A stretch of 64,000 nt of DNA from [Eubacterium] cellulosolvens LD2006 (GTDB lineage Bacteria > Bacillota > Clostridia > Lachnospirales > Lachnospiraceae). Location: positions 219,121-283,120 of the forward strand of contig NZ_JHXY01000005.1 of assembly GCF_000621585.1 (NCBI RefSeq), given 5' to 3'. Below are positions 55,318 to 63,997 of the stretch, in pieces. Within the stretch, counting starts at the first letter, position 1, and each line of letters starts with the position of its first letter. The notes beneath the pieces were generated by a model. It saw only the letters and a list, made by a program, of their open reading frames with translations. It was not told the origin of the DNA and searched no databases. A program made the position numbers and the translations under genes.

Positions 55318-58300
55318 TCATACCAGCGTGCAGATAGAAGCATATCCTGTCTTCAGTTTTCCGCCGGAGCTGATCATGCCGTCGATATCCAGATCTCTGT
55401 ATGCTTTCCGTTTTCTCGGCGCTGTCGTTGGCTTCGGTGTCGCGGTTGGTGCCTTCGTCGGTGTTGCTGTTGGCGTTGCTGTCGGAGCCTTGGTGGGCTT
55501 CGGAGTTGGTGTTGCGGTTGGCGCCTTGGTGGGCTTTGCCGTCGGTGTTGCTGTGGGTGCTGCGGTCGGTACCTTGGTTGGCTTTACGGTGGGCTGGACG
55601 GAATCGCTGCTCAGCTGTGCGCCTTTATAGGAGGCGAGCTGTCCGTTTGCTCTCACCTGCATGAAGCCGTGAAGGTTGAGGGAGCCGTCTTCGTTTCTCC
55701 AGATCTGATCGATATCTACGCCGTTTGCGGGTGATGCAAGGCTTACGAAGTCGCTGTTGGTTGGATTGATCTGTGTACCGAGTTTCATGCTGTTCTCGGC
55801 TTTTACTTTATCCTTGATGGCAAGCCATTTTTCCTGAAGGTATACGCCGTTCTCAAAGGTTCCCACGAATTTGTCATTGTCGGTAGATGTTCCGTTAAGT
55901 CCCACTGCCTGTGCAGCTGCCTGCCGAAGTGTAAGGTTCTCATCATAGTAGGAGATGATGTTCTTGAAATCACAGCCGTCGTCGGTGCATCGGTAGAGGC
56001 TGAAGTTCGGCTTCTTGTCCAGACCGTTGTTGTATGCTGTACAGTTGCTGAGGCTCTCCAGTTTCGGGTTGTTGTTATCGGTGAAGCCGCAGTGGATATT
56101 CTCGAATGCAAGGCAGTTGTCCACAGTATGCGGTGAGCCGACGCCGGAACCTCCGAGTTTGAAGCCGTTTCCGTCGCAGCTATCGCCTCCTCTTCCGTCT
56201 TCTGTGCGGCCGTTGCGATAGGCCACGCAGTTCTGGATCTTCACTGCGCCGATGGGTCCTGTGGCCGGTTTCGCGTAGAGATCCCAACCGTCATCGGAGT
56301 TGTTGTGAGCGATGCAACCGTAAAATACATTTCCCTCTCCGCAAGTGAGTTTTGCGGCAAAACCGTCAGCGTTCTCCATACTCTTCTCGTCACAGTTGTT
56401 CAAGGATGTACAGTTTAAAACCAGGTTGTTCGCCGGCCAGTCGTCCATGCTCACCGCTTTTGTATCATATCTGGAGAGCTGAAGTCCGGTGTCACGGTTG
56501 TCATTAAACACCATGCGCTCGATGACATTGTTGTTTCCGGAGAGAAGCATTCCGTTGTCGCCGGCTTTTGTAATTTCGAAGCCATAGAAATGCCAGTAGT
56601 CGCCATCAAGTACAACGCCCCTGCTGGAAGGATCGTAGGATTCTCCGGAGAAGTCAAAGACAACCTTTCCTCCGTCATAATTGCGAATCATTTTGGGCGC
56701 GGAGGGTGTTCCGTTGTTTGTGTTGCTGATCACAAGAGACGAATCAAAGCGGTACGTTCCTTCCAGGAGCCAGATGGTATGGCCAGGTGTAATTGCCTCA
56801 ACGGCATCCGCGATTGACATCGGATCATATGCAGACGTTCCGCTTCCTCTTCCGTTCGGAGCGGCGTATACATCTCCGTTTGCCGGCTTTGTTGTGGGCG
56901 CGGCTGTCGGAGCCTTGGTTGGTGCCTTTGTAGGCGCAGTCGTGGGCTTCTGTGTCGGTGTCTTTGTAGGCGCGTTTGTCGGTTTCTGTGTCGGTGCCTT
57001 TGTCGGTGTCTTCGTGGGCGCAGTTGTCGGCTGTGTGGAATCAGTTCCGAGCTCCGCTCCCTCATATCCCGCGAAAGCGCTCTGGGGCTTCACCTGCATG
57101 AAGCCATGTACATTCACACTGCCGTCGGCGTTTCTCCAGGCTTTGTCGAAATCTGTTCCTTTGGCAGGCGCCTTCACGCTGATGAAATCGGAGTTTGACA
57201 GTTGCACGGCATTTCCTTTCTTCATACCGTTCGTTGCTGCTATCTTTTCCGTGACGGCCAGATATCCGGAGTTGTAATAAATACCATTACGGAAGGTGCC
57301 GACATACTTGTCATTTTCAATCTTGGAGCCGGTAAGTCCCACGGACGCCGTTGCCATCTTCCTCTCTGAAAATCCGTCATCATAGAAAGAAATGGTATTG
57401 CTGAAATCACAGCCGTCATCGGTGCAGCGATAGACGCTGAAGTTTGGCTTCGCGTCAAGACCGTTGTTATATGCGGTACAGTTACTCATTCTCTCCAGTT
57501 TGGGATTGTTGTTGTCTGTGAATCCGCAGTGAAGGTTTTCGAAGGCAAGGCAGTTGTCCACCACGTGAGCGGAACCGACTCCCGATCCTCCAAGCTTGAA
57601 GCCGTTGCCGTCACAACTCTGAGTGCCCTCTCCGTATTCTGTGCGCCCGTTGCGGAAGGCCACGCAGTTCCGAATGGTCACAACGCCGATGGGGCCGGAA
57701 TCCGTCTTGGCGAAGAGATCCCAGCCGTCGTCCGAATTGTTGTGTGAGATACAGCCGTCAAAAACATTTCCATCTCCGCAGGTCAGCTTTGCCGCAAAGC
57801 CATCGGCATTCTCCATGGTCTTCTTATCGCAGTTATTCTTCGATGTACAGTTCTTGATGAGGTTGTAAGACGGCCAGTTGTTTTTATACTTGGACACCTG
57901 AAGACCTGTATCCTCATTGTCATTGAAGATCATGCGCTCGATGACATTGTGATTTCCGGCGAGAAGCATACCGTTGTCTCCGGCATTCCGGATTTCAAAG
58001 CCATAGAAATGCCAGTAATCCGAATCCAGGATTACGCCCCTGTTAGAATCTCCCACACTCTGTCCGGAGAAGTCGAAGACTACCGTTCCGCCATTCAGCG
58101 GATAGACATTCTTGCTGGCGGAGGCTGTTCCACTGCTTCCGCTCTCAATTTTCAGTGATGAACTGAACTTGTAGGTTCCGGCAGCAAGCCATACCGTATG
58201 GCCTGCTTTGATATTCTTCAGCGCGTTGGCCACGCTTGTTGGATCTGACGCAGAAGTTCCGCTTCCCTTTCCGTTCGGCGACGCATAAATGTCCCCACTC

Positions 58301-58473
58301 TGAGGAGCCGGAGCCCCCTGAACCTGTGTCGTATTCATTTCCGTTGCCTCGACTTCCCTGTCTGAGGATACATTTACATCCACATCTGCCGATGTCTGCA
58401 CTGTCATCGCCGGTGCTGTAGACAATGTCATTGCCGATGCCAAAAGCATCGACAATATTTTTTTCTTTCCCAT
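55318..58473 (-). CDS. Secreted tandem PL9 pectate lyase
   Basis: A 1051-residue secreted protein. A signal peptide (about 1-30) is followed by two right-handed parallel beta-helix domains of polysaccharide lyase family 9 (about 60-470 and 530-950). Both carry the paired motifs GDNGMLLAGNHNVIERMIFNDNEDTGLQ / GDNGMLLSGNNNVIERMVFN, ADGFAAKLTCGDGN / ADGFAAKLTCGEGN, HNNSDDGWDL and DGNGFKLGGSG, the Asp/Lys-rich catalytic and Ca-binding face of Pel9A-type enzymes. Two Thr/Pro/Lys-rich linkers join the domains and precede a short tail KRKAYRDLDIDG that matches the GH9 and C1 protease tails. It probably cleaves polygalacturonate by beta-elimination. Tandem PL9 domains are not the usual single-domain arrangement. 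Confidence 0.92.
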   Translation of the reverse strand: MGKKKILSMLLASAMTLSTAPAMTVQTSADVDVNVSSDREVEATEMNTTQVQGAPAPQSGDIYASPNGKGSGTSASDPTSVANALKNIKAGHTVWLAAGTYKFSSSLKIESGSSGTASASKNVYPLNGGTVVFDFSGQSVGDSNRGVILDSDYWHFYGFEIRNAGDNGMLLAGNHNVIERMIFNDNEDTGLQVSKYKNNWPSYNLIKNCTSKNNCDKKTMENADGFAAKLTCGDGNVFDGCISHNNSDDGWDLFAKTDSGPIGVVTIRNCVAFRNGRTEYGEGTQSCDGNGFKLGGSGVGSAHVVDNCLAFENLHCGFTDNNNPKLERMSNCTAYNNGLDAKPNFSVYRCTDDGCDFSNTISFYDDGFSERKMATASVGLTGSKIENDKYVGTFRNGIYYNSGYLAVTEKIAATNGMKKGNAVQLSNSDFISVKAPAKGTDFDKAWRNADGSVNVHGFMQVKPQSAFAGYEGAELGTDSTQPTTAPTKTPTKAPTQKPTNAPTKTPTQKPTTAPTKAPTKAPTAAPTTKPANGDVYAAPNGRGSGTSAYDPMSIADAVEAITPGHTIWLLEGTYRFDSSLVISNTNNGTPSAPKMIRNYDGGKVVFDFSGESYDPSSRGVVLDGDYWHFYGFEITKAGDNGMLLSGNNNVIERMVFNDNRDTGLQLSRYDTKAVSMDDWPANNLVLNCTSLNNCDEKSMENADGFAAKLTCGEGNVFYGCIAHNNSDDGWDLYAKPATGPIGAVKIQNCVAYRNGRTEDGRGGDSCDGNGFKLGGSGVGSPHTVDNCLAFENIHCGFTDNNNPKLESLSNCTAYNNGLDKKPNFSLYRCTDDGCDFKNIISYYDENLTLRQAAAQAVGLNGTSTDNDKFVGTFENGVYLQEKWLAIKDKVKAENSMKLGTQINPTNSDFVSLASPANGVDIDQIWRNEDGSLNLHGFMQVRANGQLASYKGAQLSSDSVQPTVKPTKVPTAAPTATPTAKPTKAPTATPTPKPTKAPTATPTATPTKAPTATPKPTTAPRKRKAYRDLDIDGMISSGGKLKTGYASICTLV

Positions 58474-58620
58474 TTCCTTCTCCTTTCATACCTGTGGTGC
58501 CGGACAGCAAGCTGCCGACTGGCATCAACCACCTAATCTGCACACTCAAAATTCAGTCCTTGGCCAGTTGGCTTTTTGATCATTTTCGAATTATTACAGA
58601 TTATTTACTTTTCTTAGCGT

Positions 58621-58662
58621 AAAAATACGGAACCAGCAGATCAACTCGTACTGGTTCCGTAT
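58621..58662 (-). terminator. Terminator of the 845-aa surface protein gene
   Basis: Stem ATACGGAACCAG / CTGGTTCCGTAT with a 14-base loop, followed on the minus strand by TTTTT. It is about 80 bases after the stop. Confidence 0.75.
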
Positions 58663-58740
58663 CTCTCATTATCTCATAAGATTTTACTGCTCAGTTGCGC
58701 GTTTGTTTCTGTATTTCTTCGTACACATTCCGCCCTGTGA

Positions 58741-59620
58741 TCAGGATTTGAAATATGCGTCAGCCTTCTGGCTGTATCTGTAGATCATCTTTGCCATATT
58801 CAGCGTTTCTTTCTTTGCAGCCGCATTCGAGAGTGTCTCATAGCTCCAGGAAAGCGCGCTGAGTTTCGCAGTAAATGTACTGGTTCCGTCAGAAACGGCA
58901 AATTCTTTCACAGAACTGAGATTCTGCGCCGCAATATTGCCCACTCTTACAGCGTAGATGCCGTCGCCCGTATCTTCAGCCTCAACTTCTTCTCCGTCAA
59001 TTGTGAACGTATAGTTATCCACATCCTTCGAAAGCAGGAAGTAAACAAACAGCTCCGTCTCGCTCTTAAGAGACAGGTTGTTGCCGACATATTTCACGCC
59101 TTTAACGGATCCGGATTTCTTCGGAGCGTAAGATTTCAGCGAAGAAACAGTTACATCCGACAGTTTATCATCCGGTGTGTATTCGTCCGCCTTGTAGTCC
59201 ATCAGCTTCTGCGCATAGATACCATAGTTCCGGATTGCCTTTGCAAGCTCACGTGTCTTCGCGGAATTTGTCGAGGAATTCTGATATGTTGCAGCTACGC
59301 CGGCCACGGAGAATGTGTATCCATCTGCAAGTTTCTTCTTATTCTCAAGCAGTGTAACCTCTTCGTCATCGCTTGTGTAGAGTTTCACGTTGATCTCGTT
59401 ATTTGTCTGAGCCGCGCTTACATTCTTCGCAAAGCTGTATACAACGCCTTTCTTATCCTCGGACACCTTGGAATTCTCATCGAGAAGGACCTTTTCCTCT
59501 TTTGCATCCTCCATCTTGATGATCGCGTAAGCGCCCTCATCTTCCGCCAGTTCAGCCGGCACTCTGAAGTATACGTAAGCACCGATCTTTCCCTCCAGAG
59601 AGAGGTTTGCTCCGTAATAC
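58741..59620 (-). repeat. Shared ~280-aa C-terminal domain, copy 3
   Basis: Residues about 553-845 of the 845-aa protein, from YYGANLSLEGKIGAYVYF to NMAKMIYRYSQKADAYFKS. It is more divergent than the other two copies but collinear. Confidence 0.8.
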
Positions 59621-61278
59621 GATGCTGTCAGATCAGACGGTGCTTTTGTCGGCTCCACAACAGTTGTCGGTTCCGGAGTTGGCGTCGCCGGTTTCGGAGT
59701 AGGAGTAGCCGGTGCCTCCGTAGGTTTTACAGTCGGTTTCACAACGGTTCCACCGGTCACTGTCCAGGTACCGTCCTCGTTCTCCTCACATACCGCTCCC
59801 TCTGCGAGCTGCTCTTCCGGAACTTCAAGGGCAAAAGTACCTGCAGCTACAGATACTGTGCTGTCCTCATCGTAGAGTACATAAATATTGTCCTCGATGG
59901 ACTCCGGACCATCTACAAAGGTACCTCCGTTTACAACCAGATTGGAGTTCTCACCCTTCAGCTGAATGAAGGAGTTATACTCACCGGTGTATGCAAATGT
60001 ACCGTCATTGATTGTCATTGTGCCGTCTGCCATCTCAAGGGCGTGGCTCGATCCGATGAACTCGCCGCCATTGATTGTCACTGTGGAACCGCCGATCAGG
60101 TTTCTTCCCACCTCAAGAGCGTCCGCTCCTGTGCTGACAAACTTTCCGCCGTTGATTGTGATCTCTGCAGGGCCTGCTTTGCTTCCGTCTGCAACGCTGT
60201 CAAATACTTTTACCGCACTTGCCTCGGCAGTCACCTCTGCGCCGTCCTCGGATACGAATTTGGAATAGGCATCGAGAAGAACCGGAATTACACCAAAGCC
60301 CTGCTCTGCTGCGTCGATCTTCGCTCCGTCCTCCAGAACGAGTTCTCCGTTCTCCGCAACTTCAACCATTCCGAAGGAGGATTTTCCGTTGCTTCCTGTA
60401 TATGCGATTGATCCGCTGCCCTTGCCATCACGAATGGTGAGTTTTCCGTTTACGATGATCTGTCCGACAGCTGTATTTGCAACTTCTACGGTGAAACCGT
60501 TCGTATTGAGTACAACGTCTTTTCCTTCCTCGATGATGAGTCCCTCTTTGGAGAGATCCGCATTTCTTGTAACAAGAACTTCATCGCCCTTTTTCGCTGC
60601 ATTTACAGCATCCTGAATGGAAGCGTATTCCTTCGATCCGACGGATGCCGCACCGTCTCCGATCGGCACCGGTGCTGTCGTAGGAGCCTTTGTCGGAGTC
60701 TTTGTAGGTGTTTTTGTCGGAGTTCCCGTCGGTTCCGGACCGCTTGTCGGCGCCTTTGTCGGATTCGGGTTTGTTCCGGAGTTTCCGACTGTGATCGTTC
60801 CGTCCGCGTTCTTCTTGATCTTCGCGTTCTCATCTACATATTCCGTAATGTCTGTATCATAGGTTCCGCCGTAGATCATGACCGTTCCGCTTCCCTGGTT
60901 TTGGAAGCCGCCGAAATTGATCACTTTTCCTCCGCCGACAGAATCATAAATCTTCAGGATCGCGCGATCCTGTGTGCCAATCGTATTTTTTCTACAGTCC
61001 AATGTGTGTCCCGCAAGATCCATCGTAACGGTTTGTCCCCAGTTTACTCCCGGGCTCCACGCGATATAGGAATCTCCGGTCAGCACAAAACTACCTGCTG
61101 TATAGAATTCCATTGCAATGTCGCCGCTTGCTTCACGATCCGCTTTACGATCCGCACCAACCACCTGCTCAGCCGTCTCTGAAACCGTAATATCCTTGTC
61201 TGCCGCGTATACCGGTGCACCGACAGTAAACACCATCGCCGCAGACAGAAGCATTGCTAAAAACTGTTTCTTTTTCAT
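58741..61278 (-). CDS. Secreted beta-helix-like surface protein with duplicated C-terminal domain (2)
   Basis: An 845-residue secreted protein. The signal peptide (1-26) ends at APVYAADKD. The N-terminal module (about 35-165: VTMDLAGHTLDCRKNTIGTQ, VMIYGGTYDTDITEY) parallels the 747-aa protein. A Thr/Pro linker precedes a parallel beta-helix-like region (about 215-500) with repeats such as EITINGGKF, VTINGGEFIG and MTINDGTFAY, about one every 25-30 residues. A second linker and the shared C-terminal domain (about 553-845) follow. No catalytic residues were recognised. It is likely a surface or secreted carbohydrate-binding or adhesin protein. It has a sigma-A promoter and an operator-like site upstream. 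Confidence 0.85.
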   Translation of the reverse strand: MKKKQFLAMLLSAAMVFTVGAPVYAADKDITVSETAEQVVGADRKADREASGDIAMEFYTAGSFVLTGDSYIAWSPGVNWGQTVTMDLAGHTLDCRKNTIGTQDRAILKIYDSVGGGKVINFGGFQNQGSGTVMIYGGTYDTDITEYVDENAKIKKNADGTITVGNSGTNPNPTKAPTSGPEPTGTPTKTPTKTPTKAPTTAPVPIGDGAASVGSKEYASIQDAVNAAKKGDEVLVTRNADLSKEGLIIEEGKDVVLNTNGFTVEVANTAVGQIIVNGKLTIRDGKGSGSIAYTGSNGKSSFGMVEVAENGELVLEDGAKIDAAEQGFGVIPVLLDAYSKFVSEDGAEVTAEASAVKVFDSVADGSKAGPAEITINGGKFVSTGADALEVGRNLIGGSTVTINGGEFIGSSHALEMADGTMTINDGTFAYTGEYNSFIQLKGENSNLVVNGGTFVDGPESIEDNIYVLYDEDSTVSVAAGTFALEVPEEQLAEGAVCEENEDGTWTVTGGTVVKPTVKPTEAPATPTPKPATPTPEPTTVVEPTKAPSDLTASYYGANLSLEGKIGAYVYFRVPAELAEDEGAYAIIKMEDAKEEKVLLDENSKVSEDKKGVVYSFAKNVSAAQTNNEINVKLYTSDDEEVTLLENKKKLADGYTFSVAGVAATYQNSSTNSAKTRELAKAIRNYGIYAQKLMDYKADEYTPDDKLSDVTVSSLKSYAPKKSGSVKGVKYVGNNLSLKSETELFVYFLLSKDVDNYTFTIDGEEVEAEDTGDGIYAVRVGNIAAQNLSSVKEFAVSDGTSTFTAKLSALSWSYETLSNAAAKKETLNMAKMIYRYSQKADAYFKS

Positions 61279-61345
61279 TTTTACCCTCCCATTTACTTTT
61301 CAAAACGCCCCCGCTTCACGCAATACAATCGTATTGCATGCAACT

Positions 61346-61359
61346 CGAAATCGTTTTAG
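61346..61359. promoter_or_regulatory. Operator-like palindrome, 845-aa surface protein gene
   Basis: CGAAATCGTTTTAG just downstream of the -10 box, equivalent to the sites at 45949-45963 and 54371-54385. Confidence 0.5.
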
Positions 61360-61368
61360 TCTACTATA

Positions 61369-61396
61369 ATTATATCGTTTTCAGAATTAACGTCAA
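61369..61396 (-). promoter_or_regulatory. Sigma-A promoter of the 845-aa surface protein gene
   Basis: Minus strand TTGACG (61391-61396), 16 bp, TATAAT (61369-61374). About 90 nt before the ATG. Confidence 0.7.
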
Positions 61397-61677
61397 TGTT
61401 TACACAACTCCGAAACTACTTTTCTTTATATCGCACAATTTGGCATTTGTTTTTTGTAAGATTTGCAAATATTACACATTATTTTTACTTGCACAAACAA
61501 TTAAAACTATACACATTTGAAAAAAGCACTCAAATTTGTCAAATATGCACATTTTATATTATCTATGTGTACAACTCGCGATGCCAACGGATCATCAGCT
61601 ATTTCAGGCACCTGTAGTACAAGCAACCGGCATTTACCTTCTTTTTATTTACATAAAAAATACCAGTAATATATATA

Positions 61678-61689
61678 TGTGAACTTCCA
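61678..61689 (+). repeat. Left terminal inverted repeat of the insertion sequence
   Basis: TGTGAACTTCCA, perfectly complementary to 63986-63997. Confidence 0.85.
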
Positions 61690-61756
61690 ATAACTGGTAC
61701 GACTCGACGTTGAATTGTACACAATCAAACGCGTCAAAACCCTTATAAATACTTAT

Positions 61757-61795
61757 AAAATCCGCATTTTGCACTTGCGAAGATGCGGATTTTTT
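61757..61795 (+). terminator. Internal terminator upstream of the transposase
   Basis: Stem ATCCGCAT / ATGCGGAT with a 15-base loop and TTTTTT tail. It is placed between the left end and the transposase ATG, where it would block transcription entering from outside the element. Confidence 0.8.
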
Positions 61796-61843
61796 GATAT
61801 ACTATATTTAGTCGTAAATACCACTATAGAAAAGAGGCCGATT

Positions 61844-63538
61844 ATGTATCTGGATTACCTGATTGATATCCCGGACGTGAAGGGAAAAATTACATATCGA
61901 AAGAAGGGTAACGCTACTTATGTGTACTATGAATACGATAGGATTTATGATCCGTCAAAACAGTACACGACTGTTAAACGTTCTACCATTGGTAAGCTAT
62001 CGGCAGATGATCCGACCAAAATGAGACCGAATGAAAAGTTCAAGAAATACTTTCCGGAGGTCGAAACTCCCGAGGAAAAGGAAAGCAATGGCAGAAGCAG
62101 CTGTCTCAGAACGGGTTCCTATCTGGTAATCAGCGAAGTAGTAAGAACACTTGGGCTGGATCAGAAGCTGGTACAGGCATTTGGTGCCAAAGATGCAGGA
62201 AAAATCCTTGATCTTGCAGCATACTCCGTTGTTACAGAAAACAATGCTGCGCAGTACTATCCTGATTACGCTTATAATCATCCTCTTTTCACACAGAATA
62301 TGAAGCAGTATAGTGACTCTACAATTTCAGATCTTCTTCGATCGCTGGATGAAAACCAGCGGCAGAAGTTTCTCGATCTCTGGAATGAGGAAAGGAATAA
62401 GAGGGAACGAATCTATATCTCATACGATTCTACGAACAAGAACTGTGAAGCCGGTGAAATCAGCATGGTGGAGTTTGGCAAGCCGAAAGTAGACACAGGT
62501 GCGCCTGTTTTTAACTATGCTATAGGCTTTGATGTGAATAATGAGGAGCCACTTACCTATGAGAAATATCCCGGCAGTATAAATGATGTTTCTCAGCTTC
62601 AGTACATGATCTCAAAAGTAAAAGGTTACGGCTATAATAACATCGGATTCATCCTGGACAGAGGCTACTTTAGCAAGGAAAACCTTCGCTTCCTGGATGC
62701 GAATGGTTTTGCTTTTGTCATCATGGTAAAAGGAATCCGGGATTTCATAAATAGCCAGGTGAGGAAACAAAAGGGTACATTTGAGAACGACTGGGGCAGG
62801 CAGATTTCTGAGTTTGGCGTATATGGAACAACCGTTAAAGAGTTTGTTTACTCATCAGATACCAAAAAGCGGTACATTCACATATACTACAGCGCTGCGA
62901 AAGCGGCCGGTGAGCGTACGCGATTCGAGGAAAAAATCCAGGAAATGCAGAAGTTCCTGGATAGGCACAGAGACGAGGATCGGGAATTTGGCAAAGCTTT
63001 TGAACACTATTTTTATCTCCATCGAAATGAGAAAAATAATCACCTTGTCTATGCTGAGCCTAAGTTGGATGTCATCAGAGCTGAATTGGATATGTGTGGT
63101 TATTTCGCAATAATAACTTCTGAGAAGATGGGGGCAAAAGAAGCGATCGAGTTATACAAAAGCCGTGATGTCTCCGAGAAGGCATTTCGTGCAGATAAAT
63201 CTTTCCTTGGAAATGATTGTTTGAGGGTTGCCTCAGATGAAGCCGCTGACAACAAGATTTTTATTGGATTTATAGCTCTCATCATCCGATGCAAGATCTA
63301 TTCGTTATTGAAGAACAAAGCGAAAGAAATGACAAGAAAGCCGAATTATCTTACTGTCCCGGCAGCAATCCGTGAGTTAGAGAAGATCGAGATTACCAGA
63401 CAGCTGGATAAGGTTTATCGCTTAGACCATGCGGTGACAAGGACACAGAGGACTATTCTGAGCGCATTTGGCATAGAGGTAACACGAGTGAAGGATAAGG
63501 CGAATTACATCGGCGAAGTATTGAAAGGAGCATTGTAA
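61844..63538 (+). CDS. IS4-superfamily (IS1634-like) DDE transposase
   Basis: A 564-residue transposase. Catalytic aspartates are seen in ERIYISYDSTNKN and GFILDRGYFS, and the third carboxylate in the IS4 signature Y(2)R(3)E(6)K, here YKSRDVSEKAFRADK, complete and in order. The insertion-domain layout (long beta-rich insert between the second D and E) and length fit the IS1634 subgroup. The ATG at 61844 is preferred, with AAAGAGG seven bases upstream, because the 43-residue longer ORF runs through the internal terminator. It is followed by two small ORFs, the first overlapping its stop. Confidence 0.93.
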   Translation: MYLDYLIDIPDVKGKITYRKKGNATYVYYEYDRIYDPSKQYTTVKRSTIGKLSADDPTKMRPNEKFKKYFPEVETPEEKESNGRSSCLRTGSYLVISEVVRTLGLDQKLVQAFGAKDAGKILDLAAYSVVTENNAAQYYPDYAYNHPLFTQNMKQYSDSTISDLLRSLDENQRQKFLDLWNEERNKRERIYISYDSTNKNCEAGEISMVEFGKPKVDTGAPVFNYAIGFDVNNEEPLTYEKYPGSINDVSQLQYMISKVKGYGYNNIGFILDRGYFSKENLRFLDANGFAFVIMVKGIRDFINSQVRKQKGTFENDWGRQISEFGVYGTTVKEFVYSSDTKKRYIHIYYSAAKAAGERTRFEEKIQEMQKFLDRHRDEDREFGKAFEHYFYLHRNEKNNHLVYAEPKLDVIRAELDMCGYFAIITSEKMGAKEAIELYKSRDVSEKAFRADKSFLGNDCLRVASDEAADNKIFIGFIALIIRCKIYSLLKNKAKEMTRKPNYLTVPAAIRELEKIEITRQLDKVYRLDHAVTRTQRTILSAFGIEVTRVKDKANYIGEVLKGAL

Positions 63539-63780
63539 TGGCCAGAACGGTAAATAAAGCCGCATTGGAAGAAAAGATCAGGAAGCTCGAAGGAGCGATT
63601 CGAAAGAACCGGGAACAGTATGATCGTTTGACAGCCGATCTTGATGAGCTGTTAGCTAAAAGGCGGGCAATTCAGAGCGAAGAACTGATGAAAGCCATAG
63701 CAGAGAGCCCTCGTAGTTATAATGAGATCCTGCAATATATCAAGGGAGAAACTAGCGATGACTCAGATGCAGAGGCCTAA
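63538..63780 (+). CDS. Small coiled-coil protein of the insertion sequence (1)
   Basis: An 80-residue protein whose ATG overlaps the transposase TAA (TAATG), so it is translationally coupled. Its central part KIRKLEGAIRKNREQYDRLTADLDELLAKRR is a predicted coiled coil. No enzymatic motif is seen. Most IS1634-type elements carry only a transposase, so accessory ORFs are unusual. It could be a regulator or a multimerisation partner of the transposase. Confidence 0.7.
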   Translation: MARTVNKAALEEKIRKLEGAIRKNREQYDRLTADLDELLAKRRAIQSEELMKAIAESPRSYNEILQYIKGETSDDSDAEA

Positions 63781-63934
63781 GAAAACGAAGGGTGAACTCT
63801 GGAGAAAGATAGAAGAGCTTGAACAGAAACTGAGAATTCTGGATGATTTCTTGTACGAAAAAGGCCTCCACGAGGAGGCCTGCGAATATGTCATACAACG
63901 GTTGGAAGCACTTGAAGAACTACCGTTTGAATGA
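63758..63934 (+). CDS. Small coiled-coil protein of the insertion sequence (2)
   Basis: A 58-residue protein starting MTQMQRPKKTKGELW, overlapping the end of the previous ORF by 23 bases. KIEELEQKLRILDDFLYEKGLHEEACEYVIQRLEALEE is helical. The ATG at 63758 is preferred over one 36 bases earlier. It ends before the right inverted repeat and travels with the element. Confidence 0.6.
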   Translation: MTQMQRPKKTKGELWRKIEELEQKLRILDDFLYEKGLHEEACEYVIQRLEALEELPFE

Positions 63935-63985
63935 TGATTTCTGTGCTCGGAATATAGAAATGAGGGACGCTAGTCGTAAAAAAAC

Positions 63986-63997
63986 TGGAAGTTCACA
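63986..63997 (-). repeat. Right terminal inverted repeat of the insertion sequence
   Basis: TGGAAGTTCACA, perfect complement of the left end. Only ATA remains beyond it in the window. Confidence 0.85.

Larger units (their letters stand above)
61678..63997 (+). mobile_element. Complete IS4-superfamily insertion sequence
   Basis: About 2.3 kb bounded by inverted repeats: TGTGAACTTCCA at 61678-61689 and its perfect complement at 63986-63997, with a further TACGACT block inside both ends. The three bases outside each end (ATA) agree, compatible with a short target duplication such as ATATA, but the right flank is cut by the window. It contains an internal terminator, a transposase and two small ORFs. 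Confidence 0.88.

Noticed and set aside
58560..58600. An operator-like site (CGAAAATGATCAAA) upstream of the PL9 gene
   Set aside because: It lacks the central CG palindrome seen in the other three sites.
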